Shown here piece by piece: positions 6,312 to 12,396 of a stretch of DNA of 12,524 bases. The stretch spans positions 1 to 12,524 of the forward strand of contig JAYTVC010000080.1 of NCBI GenBank assembly GCA_043744215.1. The letters are read 5' to 3'. The translations under genes were made by a program, and so were the position numbers. Origin of the DNA: JBEEJL01 sp043744215. Lineage in GTDB: Bacteria; Pseudomonadota; Gammaproteobacteria; Burkholderiales; JBEEJL01. Position 1 is the first letter of the stretch; every line of letters begins with the position of its first letter. A model generated the notes under the pieces. That model was not told where the DNA came from, ran no database searches, and worked only from the letters and a program-made list of their open reading frames with translations.

Positions 6312-6698
6312 TGGCTTCGGCACAGGGATGATGCCCTCGTTGCCGCCCGACATGGCTTTTGAAACGACTTCATTCAATGGCTGGTTGCGATAGGTCAGCG
6401 CGCGAATGAGCATCGGCAACGACACGCCGGTGATACCTTCCACTTTACCCGGCACTAATAATTTACCGGCGATGTTGCAAGGCGTTGCTCCGCAAATGTC
6501 GGTGAAAATAATGACGCCATCACCTTGATCGACGAAGCGCAATAAGTCTTTTGCCTGCGGCAGAATCGCCTCGGGGTCGTCGTGTACGGTGATGCCTAAC
6601 TGGCGCAAATAAAGTGGCCGGCTGCCCATTACATGGCTGGCGCTGTGAATCAGCGCCTCGCCAAACGCGCCGTGGGCCACAATCAAAAATCCAATCAT
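6309..6698 (-). CDS. PTS EIIA component, mannose/sorbose family
   Basis: The 129-residue protein is a single EIIA(Man)-type domain, a cytoplasmic phosphate acceptor from HPr. The N-terminus MIGFLIVAHGAFGEAL contains the phosphorylated His at residue 9, and IIFTDICGATPCNIAGKL and GVSLPMLIRAL are typical of the fold. I chose the ATG at 6698, which has GAAAG eight bases upstream; a GTG at 6707 would add only three residues. It is the first gene of the EIIA-HPr-EI operon. No EIIB, EIIC or EIID follows, so the domain probably signals carbon or energy state to other proteins. The upstream divergent region (6699-6902) is shared with the DUF971-ubiE unit. Confidence 0.93.
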   Translation of the reverse strand: MIGFLIVAHGAFGEALIHSASHVMGSRPLYLRQLGITVHDDPEAILPQAKDLLRFVDQGDGVIIFTDICGATPCNIAGKLLVPGKVEGITGVSLPMLIRALTYRNQPLNEVVSKAMSGGNEGIIPVPKP

Positions 6699-6785
6699 GA
6701 AAAACACTTTCAGAAATCAACAAAACATATTTTAACCCGAAATGACGCAGGTTTATGTTTGTCGCGGCGCAGAGTAAAATGAGGC

Positions 6786-6837
6786 GTAACGTTATCCTGA
6801 GTGTTACCAGATGTCATCCTGAGTGTAACGAAGGATC
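6786..6837. repeat. Tandem CATCCTGAGTGTAACGAAGG-type repeat
   Basis: GTCATCCTGAGTGTAACGAA followed by GGATC (6813-6837) forms a hairpin with ATCCT (6816-6820) and AGGAT (6832-6836). It belongs to a short palindromic sequence type seen between genes in many bacteria. A partial copy, GTTATCCTGAGTGTTAC (6791-6807), stands directly before it. Both lie in the divergent region between the EIIA gene and the DUF971 gene. Confidence 0.65.
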
Positions 6838-6902
6838 TTATAACGACAACCACCGACTCTCAGGTTTCACCTTGCAGCGTTAAATTTATTTTTAAGGACA
6901 TT

Positions 6903-7277
6903 ATGGCCGGCCTCACCAAAGACACGCTCATTCCCACCGAAATCAAATTACACCAGCAATCACGCGAACTCGAATTGGGTTATGCCGACGGCAGCCATTT
7001 CACATTGAGTTGCGAATTTTTGCGCGTGCACTCGCCCTCTGCCGAAGTGCGCGGCCACGGGCCGGGGCAGGAAGTGTTGCAGACGGGCAAAAAAAACGTC
7101 GGCATTGTCGAGATCGAACCTGTCGGCAGTTACGCGGTGAAATTCCGTTTCTCCGACGGCCACGACACGGGCATTTATTCCTGGGATTTGCTCTACGACT
7201 TTGGCCAACAATACGATCAATTGTGGCAGGCGTATCTGGCGCGGTTGGACGCAGCGGGTGCTTCACGGGAGACATAG
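6903..7277 (+). CDS. DUF971 (gamma-butyrobetaine hydroxylase-like N-terminal) domain protein
   Basis: The 124-residue protein consists of one DUF971-type domain: PTEIKLHQQSRELELGYADG, LSCEFLRVHSPSAEVRGHGPG, VGIVEIEPVGSYAVKFRFSD and GIYSWDLLYDFG are family landmarks. The domain also occurs fused to gamma-butyrobetaine hydroxylases and to some Mrp/ApbC-type iron-sulphur proteins; the function of the free-standing form is not established. The ATG at 6903 follows AAGGA with five bases spacing; the frame is open further upstream to 6801 but through repeat sequence. The stop lies three bases before the ubiE start, so the two are surely one transcript, suggesting a link to quinone metabolism. Confidence 0.9.
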   Translation: MAGLTKDTLIPTEIKLHQQSRELELGYADGSHFTLSCEFLRVHSPSAEVRGHGPGQEVLQTGKKNVGIVEIEPVGSYAVKFRFSDGHDTGIYSWDLLYDFGQQYDQLWQAYLARLDAAGASRET

Positions 7278-7280
7278 ACC

Positions 7281-8018
7281 TTGAACAAATCCACTCACTT
7301 CGGTTTCAAGCAAGTCGATGAATCCGAAAAAGTCAAAAAAGTTGGCGATGTGTTCCGCTCCGTCGCACCGAGTTACGACGTGATGAACGATCTCATGTCC
7401 GGTGGCTTGCATCGCATCTGGAAGCGTTTTGCCATCGAACTCTCGGGCGTGAAAACGGGCGAGCGCGTGCTCGATGTAGCGGCGGGCAGCGGCGATCTGT
7501 CAAAACTGTTCGCCAAAAAAGTCGGCGCGACGGGCCAAGTGTGGATGACCGATATCAACGACGCAATGCTGCGCGTGGGCCGCGACCGCTTGTTGAACGA
7601 AGGTATCATTCTGCCCTTCGCCTTATGCGACGCGGAAAAACTGCCTTTCCCCACTGCGTATTTTGATTGCGTCAGTGTCGCCTTCGGTCTGCGCAACATG
7701 ACGCACAAAGACAAAGCCCTCAGCGAAATGACCCGCGTGTTGCGCCCTGGCGGTCGCCTATTGGTACTCGAATTTTCCAAAGTGGCGAAGCCCCTCGCGC
7801 CGATGTATGACTTATATTCATTCAAGCTTTTACCGCTGATGGGCAAGCTCATCGCCAAAGATGCCGACAGTTATCAATATCTTGCTGAATCGATTCGTAT
7901 GCATCCGGGGCAGGAAGAATTGAAACAAATGATGGTTGATGCCGGTTTGCAGCGCGTGGACTATTTCAATATGACGGGCGGCGTGGTGGCGGCGCATAAA
8001 GGTTATAAACTGGGTTGA
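7281..8018 (+). CDS. ubiE: Ubiquinone/menaquinone biosynthesis C-methyltransferase UbiE
   Basis: UbiE is a SAM-dependent methyltransferase that C-methylates the benzoquinol (and demethylmenaquinol where present). The 245 residues match the family length. Seen are THFGFKQVDESEKVKKVGDV, YDVMNDLMSGGLHRIWKRF, the SAM motif VLDVAAGSGDLS (63-74), FDCVSVAFGLRNM, RVLRPGGRLLVLEFSK and TGGVVAAHKGYK at the end. The start is a TTG, supported by the conserved N-terminus and by GGGAG nine bases upstream within the DUF971 gene end. A TTG start usually lowers translation. The next ubi genes follow after a 500-bp gap with its own promoter-like sequence. Confidence 0.96.
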   Translation: MNKSTHFGFKQVDESEKVKKVGDVFRSVAPSYDVMNDLMSGGLHRIWKRFAIELSGVKTGERVLDVAAGSGDLSKLFAKKVGATGQVWMTDINDAMLRVGRDRLLNEGIILPFALCDAEKLPFPTAYFDCVSVAFGLRNMTHKDKALSEMTRVLRPGGRLLVLEFSKVAKPLAPMYDLYSFKLLPLMGKLIAKDADSYQYLAESIRMHPGQEELKQMMVDAGLQRVDYFNMTGGVVAAHKGYKLG

Positions 8019-8121
8019 TGCCCCCTGCCCGCATTGATGGGCCGACGATGTGGGATAGGTGGAAATTTCGTCGTGCGCACGCACAGCAAAACTTTGTTCC
8101 GCGATGCGTGTCGAACACTGC

Positions 8122-8289
8122 ATGTTTAATCAATTCTTCAAAACGGCCGCACGATTTCCGTTGATCGCGATTGCATTGCTGGTGCTGAGCGGATGTGTGG
8201 CCGCGCCAAGTGTCGGCGTTGCCACGCCCGAACTCAAAATTGGCGATCATTGGACTTACGAACGATGGTCATGCGCGGCGATCGCATGA
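8122..8289 (+). pseudogene. Truncated lipoprotein frame
   Basis: The 55-residue frame encodes a positively charged start, a hydrophobic stretch (FPLIAIALLVL) and a lipobox LSGC, then VAAPSVGVATPELKIGDHWT before it runs out. The GDxWTY stretch resembles the first beta strand of larger lipoproteins. Downstream, a different frame stays open to about 8321 (MRGDRMITEWLSYLL), which may be the displaced continuation. No clear ribosome site precedes the ATG. I read it as the 5' remnant of a lipoprotein gene that lost its body by deletion or frameshift; a real very short lipoprotein is possible. Confidence 0.5.
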
Positions 8290-8395
8290 TCACAGAGTGG
8301 CTTTCATATCTGTTGCGATAAACGTGGGCCATCTGATAAGCAATGGGGCGGCGAGGATTGAAAATCAGGCTCTGCTCCTTCTCCAGACATAAAAA

Positions 8396-8425
8396 TTATT
8401 GTTTATAATCAAATACTTATGATTA
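8396..8425. repeat. 30-bp AT-rich element with IHF-consensus core, before the Tim44-like gene
   Basis: This matches 6282-6311 with two differences. The core AATCAAATACTTA (8407-8419) fits WATCAANNNNTTR. It sits some 25-50 bases upstream of a promoter-like sequence (8443-8451), a position from which IHF bending could act. Confidence 0.6.
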
Positions 8426-8442
8426 TTCTGCGACAATCTGGC

Positions 8443-8451
8443 TGGTATAAC
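8443..8451 (+). promoter_or_regulatory. Extended -10 promoter candidate for Tim44-like/ubiJ
   Basis: TGGTATAAC has the TGn extension plus a -10-like hexamer TATAAC. No good -35 hexamer is present, as is usual for extended -10 promoters. A start near 8458 would give a leader of about 60 bases to the ATG at 8521. Confidence 0.35.
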
Positions 8452-8520
8452 TTAAGCTGCTGTCTCATTGAATATTTTTACTGTAGATTTCAGCATCGGC
8501 ATTTAACTTAGGAGCGCGCA

Positions 8521-9417
8521 ATGAAAAAATTATTCTCACTGATGGCGGTTGTGTTTATAACATTCGGCTTGACGGTCGGCTCTGCCGAAGCGAAACGTTT
8601 GGGCGGCGGCGGCAATAGTGGCAAACAGCGTTCATCACCCACGATGCAACAACAAGCGCCGAAATCGCCCGCGCAAGCGGCACCCGCGCCCGCGCAAGCG
8701 GCAACCACGCCGGGCATGCCGGCCGCGCCTGTCGCGAAGCCGAGCTTTATGCAAAAGTGGGGCGGCATGATTGCGGGCTTTGGCATGGGCGCGCTGCTAG
8801 GTTCGATGTTTGGCGGCAATATGGCGGGCTTGGGCGGATTGCTGAATATTCTGCTGATCGGCGGCGCACTCTATTTGGCGTATAAATTCTTTGTTTCGCG
8901 CAAGGCCGCCACAACGGGCCCGATGCAATATGCGGGCGCGGGCGCGCCTGTATTGCAGCCATCGGGCGATAAGCCGGTTAATTTTGGCGGCGCGCCATTA
9001 CCAACCAACCCCGTTGAAAGCGCAAACTCTACGCGCAACATTCCTGCCGGTTTTGATGTCGAGCCTTTTGAGCGTCAGGCAAAAACGGCGTTCATCCGTT
9101 TGCAGGCCGCTAACGATGCAAAAGATTTGAACGACATCCGCGAATTCACCACGCCGGAAATGTATGCGGAACTCTCGATGCAAATTCAAGAGCGCGGCAA
9201 CACCCCGCAAAAAACCGAAGTGGTGACATTGAATGCGGAGGTAATTGAAGTCGTGACCGAAAACGATTTCGCCATTGCCAGCGTGCGTTACAGCGGCATG
9301 ATTCGTGAAGCAGTGGGCGCATTGCCTGAGCCGCTTGATGAAGTGTGGCATGTGCAAAAGAATTTGAAAGATGCAAAAAGCACTTGGCAGATTTCGGGTA
9401 TTCAGCAGATGCATTGA
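8521..9417 (+). CDS. Membrane-anchored Tim44-like domain protein
   Basis: The 298-residue protein has a signal-like N-terminus ending near SAEA (residue 24). Next comes a low-complexity A/P/Q-rich stretch with an imperfect 7-residue tandem repeat (PAQAAPA, PAQAATT; a 15-base direct repeat at 8668 and 8689). A glycine-rich hydrophobic region (about 80-122, GFGMGALLGSMFGG, LLNILLIGGALYLAYKFF) likely spans the membrane. The C-terminal third (about 180-298) reads as a Tim44-like domain: FERQAKTAFIRLQAANDAKD, TTPEMYAEL, and a final tryptophan-containing strand. Tim44-like domains in mitochondria act at the inner-membrane translocase; the bacterial role is unknown. TAGGAG lies seven bases before the ATG. 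Its stop overlaps the ubiJ ATG (TGATG), so it is coupled to a ubiquinone factor and may help organise the Ubi complex at the membrane; this is inference. Confidence 0.88.
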   Translation: MKKLFSLMAVVFITFGLTVGSAEAKRLGGGGNSGKQRSSPTMQQQAPKSPAQAAPAPAQAATTPGMPAAPVAKPSFMQKWGGMIAGFGMGALLGSMFGGNMAGLGGLLNILLIGGALYLAYKFFVSRKAATTGPMQYAGAGAPVLQPSGDKPVNFGGAPLPTNPVESANSTRNIPAGFDVEPFERQAKTAFIRLQAANDAKDLNDIREFTTPEMYAELSMQIQERGNTPQKTEVVTLNAEVIEVVTENDFAIASVRYSGMIREAVGALPEPLDEVWHVQKNLKDAKSTWQISGIQQMH

Positions 9418-9989
9418 TGCTCAGCCAACTCTTCACCCATCCTCTCAACCACCTCCTGCGCTCAGCACCCTGGGCGCAGGAAAAACTTAAGCCCCACGCC
9501 GGCAAGACTGCGGCGTTTGATGTATTTCCCGCAACCTATCGTTACACCGTCGAATCTGACGGCAGCGTAAAAGCAGCCGCGCGAGATGTCTTGGCGGAAA
9601 CGGAAATGCGCATTGCGCCTTCGCTGTTGCCGCGCTTACTGACGGGCGATGAAGCCGCATTCAAGGATGTAAAAATCAGCGGCGATACCGATTTCGCGCA
9701 AGCTATCGCCTATCTGGTGCGCCATTTGAAATGGGATGCGGAAGAAGACTTGAGCAAAGTGGTCGGCGATGTGGCGGCCCATCGTGTCATGGGCACGGCA
9801 AAAGATATGGGCGCCTGGGCCAAACAATCCGGCGAAAACATTGCGCAGAATTTCAAGGAATATTTCACCGAAGAAAAACCGCTGGTTGCCAAATCAAACC
9901 GCGTGGGCGAATTTACCCAACAAGTCGATGCGCTACGCGACGATGTCGAGCGGCTGGAAAAGCGCATAGAAAAACTGATTGCCCATTGA
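9417..9989 (+). CDS. ubiJ: Ubiquinone biosynthesis accessory factor UbiJ (SCP2 domain)
   Basis: UbiJ is a lipid-binding accessory factor of the aerobic ubiquinone complex, thought to present the hydrophobic intermediates to the Ubi enzymes. The 190 residues match the family (about 200). An N-terminal helix (LFTHPLNHLLRS) leads into an SCP2-like fold (AFDVFPATYRYTVESDGSV, LLPRLLTGDEAAFKDVKISG, DTDFAQAIAYLVRHLKWDAE EDLSK in two adjoining pieces). The end (VDALRDDVERLEKRIEKL, about 170-187) is a short coiled coil, as in E. coli UbiJ. The ATG shares its A with the stop of the Tim44-like gene; upstream extension to 9345 would run through that gene. The position between ubiE and ubiB supports the call. 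Confidence 0.92.
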   Translation: MLSQLFTHPLNHLLRSAPWAQEKLKPHAGKTAAFDVFPATYRYTVESDGSVKAAARDVLAETEMRIAPSLLPRLLTGDEAAFKDVKISGDTDFAQAIAYLVRHLKWDAEEDLSKVVGDVAAHRVMGTAKDMGAWAKQSGENIAQNFKEYFTEEKPLVAKSNRVGEFTQQVDALRDDVERLEKRIEKLIAH

Positions 9990-9990
9990 T

Positions 9991-10062
9991 GGCATAACTA
10001 ATACTCCGTTCGCCCTGAGCCCGTCGAAAGATGGACGGCTCGCCGTTAGTGTTTCTTATGCC
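9991..10062. repeat. Nested palindrome containing a CCGTTCGCCCTGAGC-type repeat
   Basis: The inner element (10006-10038) begins CCGTTCGCCCTGAGC and ends GGACGG; it is a diverged member of a dispersed palindrome type whose better copy is at 11989-12022 in the opposite orientation. Outer arms GGCATAA (9991-9997) and TTATGCC (10056-10062) are exact inverted repeats around it, with ACTAA/TTAGT also complementary inside. It starts one base after the ubiJ stop and is followed by a T-rich stretch, so it may act as terminator. Confidence 0.6.
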
Positions 10063-10161
10063 CGCTGTTATTCCTTTTTACTATGTAATCATCACTCCGT
10101 TCATACGTCGACGGGCGCAGCACCTGCGGGTTATTTTATTTCGGCGCTTTAAATTAGCGTG

Positions 10162-10214
10162 GTCATTGCCGTGAAAACGGGAACGACAACCTCGACAATC
10201 ATCTCGACAACCAT
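10162..10214. repeat. Palindromic repeat plus 12-bp tandem repeat before ubiB
   Basis: GTCATTGCCGT (10162-10172) and ACGGGAACGAC (10177-10187) form an 11-bp stem with two mismatches around GAAA, a sequence type common between genes in proteobacteria. It is followed by two tandem copies of CTCGACAAYCAT (10191-10202, 10203-10214) with one difference. The rest of the 9990-10259 gap shows no coding potential I can support. Confidence 0.55.
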
Positions 10215-10259
10215 TCGCATCGCTAGGCCATCAACACCCTTGCCGGTTACAATAGCGCC

Positions 10260-11783
10260 ATGAAATTTCTCCGTCTGATAAAAATAATCCGGGTCATTCT
10301 CCGTTTCGGCCTTGACGAATTCCTGCTTGCCCACGCGCGCGCGCGCACGTTGCGGGGGCTGGTGCGATTTTTATTATTCTGGCGCAAACTCGATAAGCCG
10401 CGCGGCGAGCGTTTGCGTCTCGCGCTGGAAAATCTCGGGCCAGTGTTTGTCAAATTCGGCCAAGTATTATCCACCCGCCGCGATTTGTTGCCCACCGACA
10501 TCGCCGATGAGTTGGCCAAATTGCAGGATCAGGTACCGCCATTTTCTTCCGAACTGGTGATGCAGGAATTGCAGCGCGTGTATGGCAAACCGGTTAACGA
10601 AATATTCAATGAATTCAATGAGTTACCAGAAGCCAGCGCGTCCGTGGCGCAAGTGCATTTCGCCGTGCTGCGCGATGGCCGCGAGGCAGCGGTAAAAATT
10701 TTGCGGCCCGGCATTGTGAAGGTGATCAGCAAAGATCTGGCTTTGCTCGATGTGGTCGCCGGATTGATGGAGCGTTTGTTTGAAGACGGCAAACGCCTCA
10801 AGCCGCGTGAAGTAGTGGCAGAGTTTGATAAATATATTCACGATGAATTGGATTTGATCCGCGAAGCCTCCAACTGTAGCCAATTGCGGCGCAATTTCGC
10901 TGATCAAAAATTATTGCTCATGCCCGAAGTGTTTTGGGACTACTGCCACACCGAAGTGATGGTGATGGAGCGCATGCACGGCACACCGGTGAGCCACATC
11001 GAGGAATTGAAACGCAAAGGCATCGACATTCCCAAACTCGCGCGCGACGGCGTAGAGATATTTTTTACCCAGGTTTTCCGCGACGGATTTTTTCACGCCG
11101 ATATGCATCCGGGCAATATTTATGTGGCCGACGATGGCCGCTACATCGGTTTGGATTTCGGCATCGTCGGTTCGCTCACCGAAGTCGATAAAAATTATCT
11201 GGCGCAAAACTTCATCGCGTTTTTCCGCCGCGATTACAAACGCGTGGCCATGGCCCACATCGAAGCGGGTTGGGTGCCGAAAGATACGCGCGTCGATGAA
11301 TTTGAAAACGCGATCCGTGCCGTGTGCGAACCGATATTCGACAAGCCGCTGAAAGATATTTCTTTCGGCAAAATTTTGCTGCGCCTGTTCCAGACATCGC
11401 GCCGTTTCAATATGGAAATCCAGCCACAACTGGTGTTGCTGCAAAAAACCTTGCTCAACGTTGAAGGCCTCGGTCGGCAACTGGATGACAATCTGGATTT
11501 ATGGAAAACCGCCAAGCCCTATCTCGAACGCTGGATGAGCGAGCAAGTGGGCGCGCGCGGCATTCTGCGTAACTTGAGAGACGAAGCACCTAAGTGGAGC
11601 GCGCTGCTGCCGCAATTGCCGCGCCTGCTGCACCAATCGCTGACGCAAAATCCCACTGCCGATTTCGAAGCGGCCTTCACGCATTTGATGGCGGAACAAA
11701 AACGCCAGAACCGGCGCCTGCTGTTTATTGGCGCGGTGCTGGCGTTAATGTTGGGGTGGCAGTTTTTTGCGGTGGCGTGGTAG
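10260..11783 (+). CDS. ubiB: Ubiquinone biosynthesis regulatory kinase-like protein UbiB
   Basis: UbiB is a membrane-bound atypical kinase-like ATPase of the ABC1/ADCK/COQ8 family required for ubiquinone synthesis. The 507 residues show the family's KxGQ motif (FVKFGQVLSTRRDLLP, Lys65-Gln68), the alanine-rich loop variant ASASVAQVH (125-133), the nucleotide-binding Lys in AAVKILRP (146), the catalytic-loop HADMHPGN (279-286) and the metal-binding DFG (299-301). A hydrophobic C-terminal segment (about 487-507) is the membrane anchor. The ATG at 10260 has no Shine-Dalgarno; TACAAT at 10248-10253 lies where a -10 element would place the transcript start at the ATG itself, so the mRNA might be leaderless. 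It follows ubiJ after 270 bp of repeats. Confidence 0.96.
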   Translation: MKFLRLIKIIRVILRFGLDEFLLAHARARTLRGLVRFLLFWRKLDKPRGERLRLALENLGPVFVKFGQVLSTRRDLLPTDIADELAKLQDQVPPFSSELVMQELQRVYGKPVNEIFNEFNELPEASASVAQVHFAVLRDGREAAVKILRPGIVKVISKDLALLDVVAGLMERLFEDGKRLKPREVVAEFDKYIHDELDLIREASNCSQLRRNFADQKLLLMPEVFWDYCHTEVMVMERMHGTPVSHIEELKRKGIDIPKLARDGVEIFFTQVFRDGFFHADMHPGNIYVADDGRYIGLDFGIVGSLTEVDKNYLAQNFIAFFRRDYKRVAMAHIEAGWVPKDTRVDEFENAIRAVCEPIFDKPLKDISFGKILLRLFQTSRRFNMEIQPQLVLLQKTLLNVEGLGRQLDDNLDLWKTAKPYLERWMSEQVGARGILRNLRDEAPKWSALLPQLPRLLHQSLTQNPTADFEAAFTHLMAEQKRQNRRLLFIGAVLALMLGWQFFAVAW

Positions 11784-11789
11784 CGAGCA

Positions 11790-11915
11790 CTACCCACTAT
11801 CCCGCAACCCAGCCGCGACACCATTGATGGTGAGATGTATCGCGCGCTTTACCGCTTCGTCGGCGTCGCCGCTGCGATAGCGGCGCAGAAATTCGACTTG
11901 CAGGGGCAATGTATT
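11790..11915 (-). pseudogene. ppc: 3' remnant of phosphoenolpyruvate carboxylase
   Basis: On the - strand the frame ends in LQVEFLRRYRSG-DADEAVKRAIHLTINGVAAGLRDSG. This matches the extreme C-terminus of bacterial PEP carboxylase, where LQ-E-L-R-R and an end of the form LTI-GIAAG(M/L)RN(T/S)G are conserved. Only about the last 37-40 codons are recognisable. The frame stays open upstream to 11996 but that part (SFKSLKLQKFLACAF) has no family resemblance, and the palindromic repeats at 11949-12022 begin there. The catalytic body of the enzyme is absent, so the piece is non-functional. It ends six bases from the end of ubiB, convergent with it. Confidence 0.75.
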
Positions 11916-11948
11916 AAAGAACGCGCAAGCTAAAAATTTCTGAAGCTT

Positions 11949-11965
11949 CAAGCTTTTAAAGCTTG
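11949..11965. repeat. CAAGCTTT-T-AAAGCTTG palindrome
   Basis: Eight-base arms are perfect around one T, just upstream (on the - strand) of the ppc remnant. GAAGCTTC at 11942-11949 overlaps its left end and is itself a palindrome. It marks roughly where ppc similarity is lost. Confidence 0.5.
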
Positions 11966-11988
11966 GGTTGATCTCACCAAGTCCATTT

Positions 11989-12022
11989 CCGTTCACCCTT
12001 CGACGCGGCTCAGGGCGAACGG
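11989..12022. repeat. CCGTTC...GAACGG dispersed palindrome
   Basis: Arms CCGTTC-a-CCCT (11989-11999) and AGGG-c-GAACGG (12012-12022) enclose TCGACGCGGCTC. It is the same sequence type as 10006-10038 but inverted, so the two copies flank ubiB and the ppc remnant in opposite orientation. Confidence 0.7.
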
Positions 12023-12070
12023 ATTATTTAGGCAGCGTGCGGATAAAAATAGAACAGAGAAAGTAGAAAG

Positions 12071-12100
12071 TAGGATGGGCAAAGCGATAGCGTGCCCATC
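12071..12100. repeat. GATGGGCA/TGCCCATC dispersed palindrome
   Basis: Perfect 8-bp arms at 12074-12081 and 12093-12100 around AAGCGATAGCG. The GTAGG opening and AGCG centre relate it to the palindromes at 32-47, 61-91 and 2094-2123. Confidence 0.65.
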
Positions 12101-12210
12101 ACAAATAATAGAAATGCTTTTCAACAACACTTTCTTTGGTTTTTATTTTTTATTTTACTTTTGATTCGGCCTTTGAATGGCTTTTGCCTCTGCCTCCCCC
12201 TCTGCGCCAA

Positions 12211-12328
12211 CGAAATTGCGCTGGGTAAGCGGGGGCAGTCGGCGAGCAATGTTTGAGCCATGCTTTGATTCAGCTTTGAGATGAAGGCGAGTTTTGCTCG
12301 ACCGCCCGCTTGCCCAGTGCAATTTCGG
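12211..12328. repeat. Long imperfect inverted repeat
   Basis: The left arm (12211-12249, CGAAATTGCGCTGGGTAAGC onward to GAGCAA) is the diverged reverse complement of the right arm (12294-12327, TTGCTCG ... GCAATTTCG). The arms differ at a few bases and by a short insertion, and are separated by about 44 bases. Such a structure could be a non-autonomous mobile element or a large RNA hairpin. No transposase is nearby. Confidence 0.7.
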
Positions 12329-12372
12329 CGACAACAAAAAAACAGCGCAGCAGGTGTCGCCTTTCGTTGGTT

Positions 12373-12396
12373 ACTTTTTTGGCGAAGCAAAAAAGT
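12373..12396. terminator. Bidirectional terminator-like hairpin
   Basis: ACTTTTTTG (12373-12381) and CAAAAAAGT (12388-12396) are perfect 9-bp arms around GCGAAG. The stem is A/T-rich, so it is weaker than a normal intrinsic terminator, and no gene obviously ends here. It may instead be a part of the repeat unit of this region. Confidence 0.4.

Noticed and set aside
6281..6373. N-terminal extension of HPr by 31 residues
   Set aside because: The extension overlaps the EIIA gene, does not resemble HPr, and the ATG at 6280 places His15 and Ser46 at their standard positions.
10191..10214. Start of a CRISPR-like array
   Set aside because: Only two 12-bp units in direct tandem without spacers.
10911..11480. 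Open frame of 189 codons on the - strand
   Set aside because: Antisense to ubiB, which shows all kinase-like motifs in the other strand.
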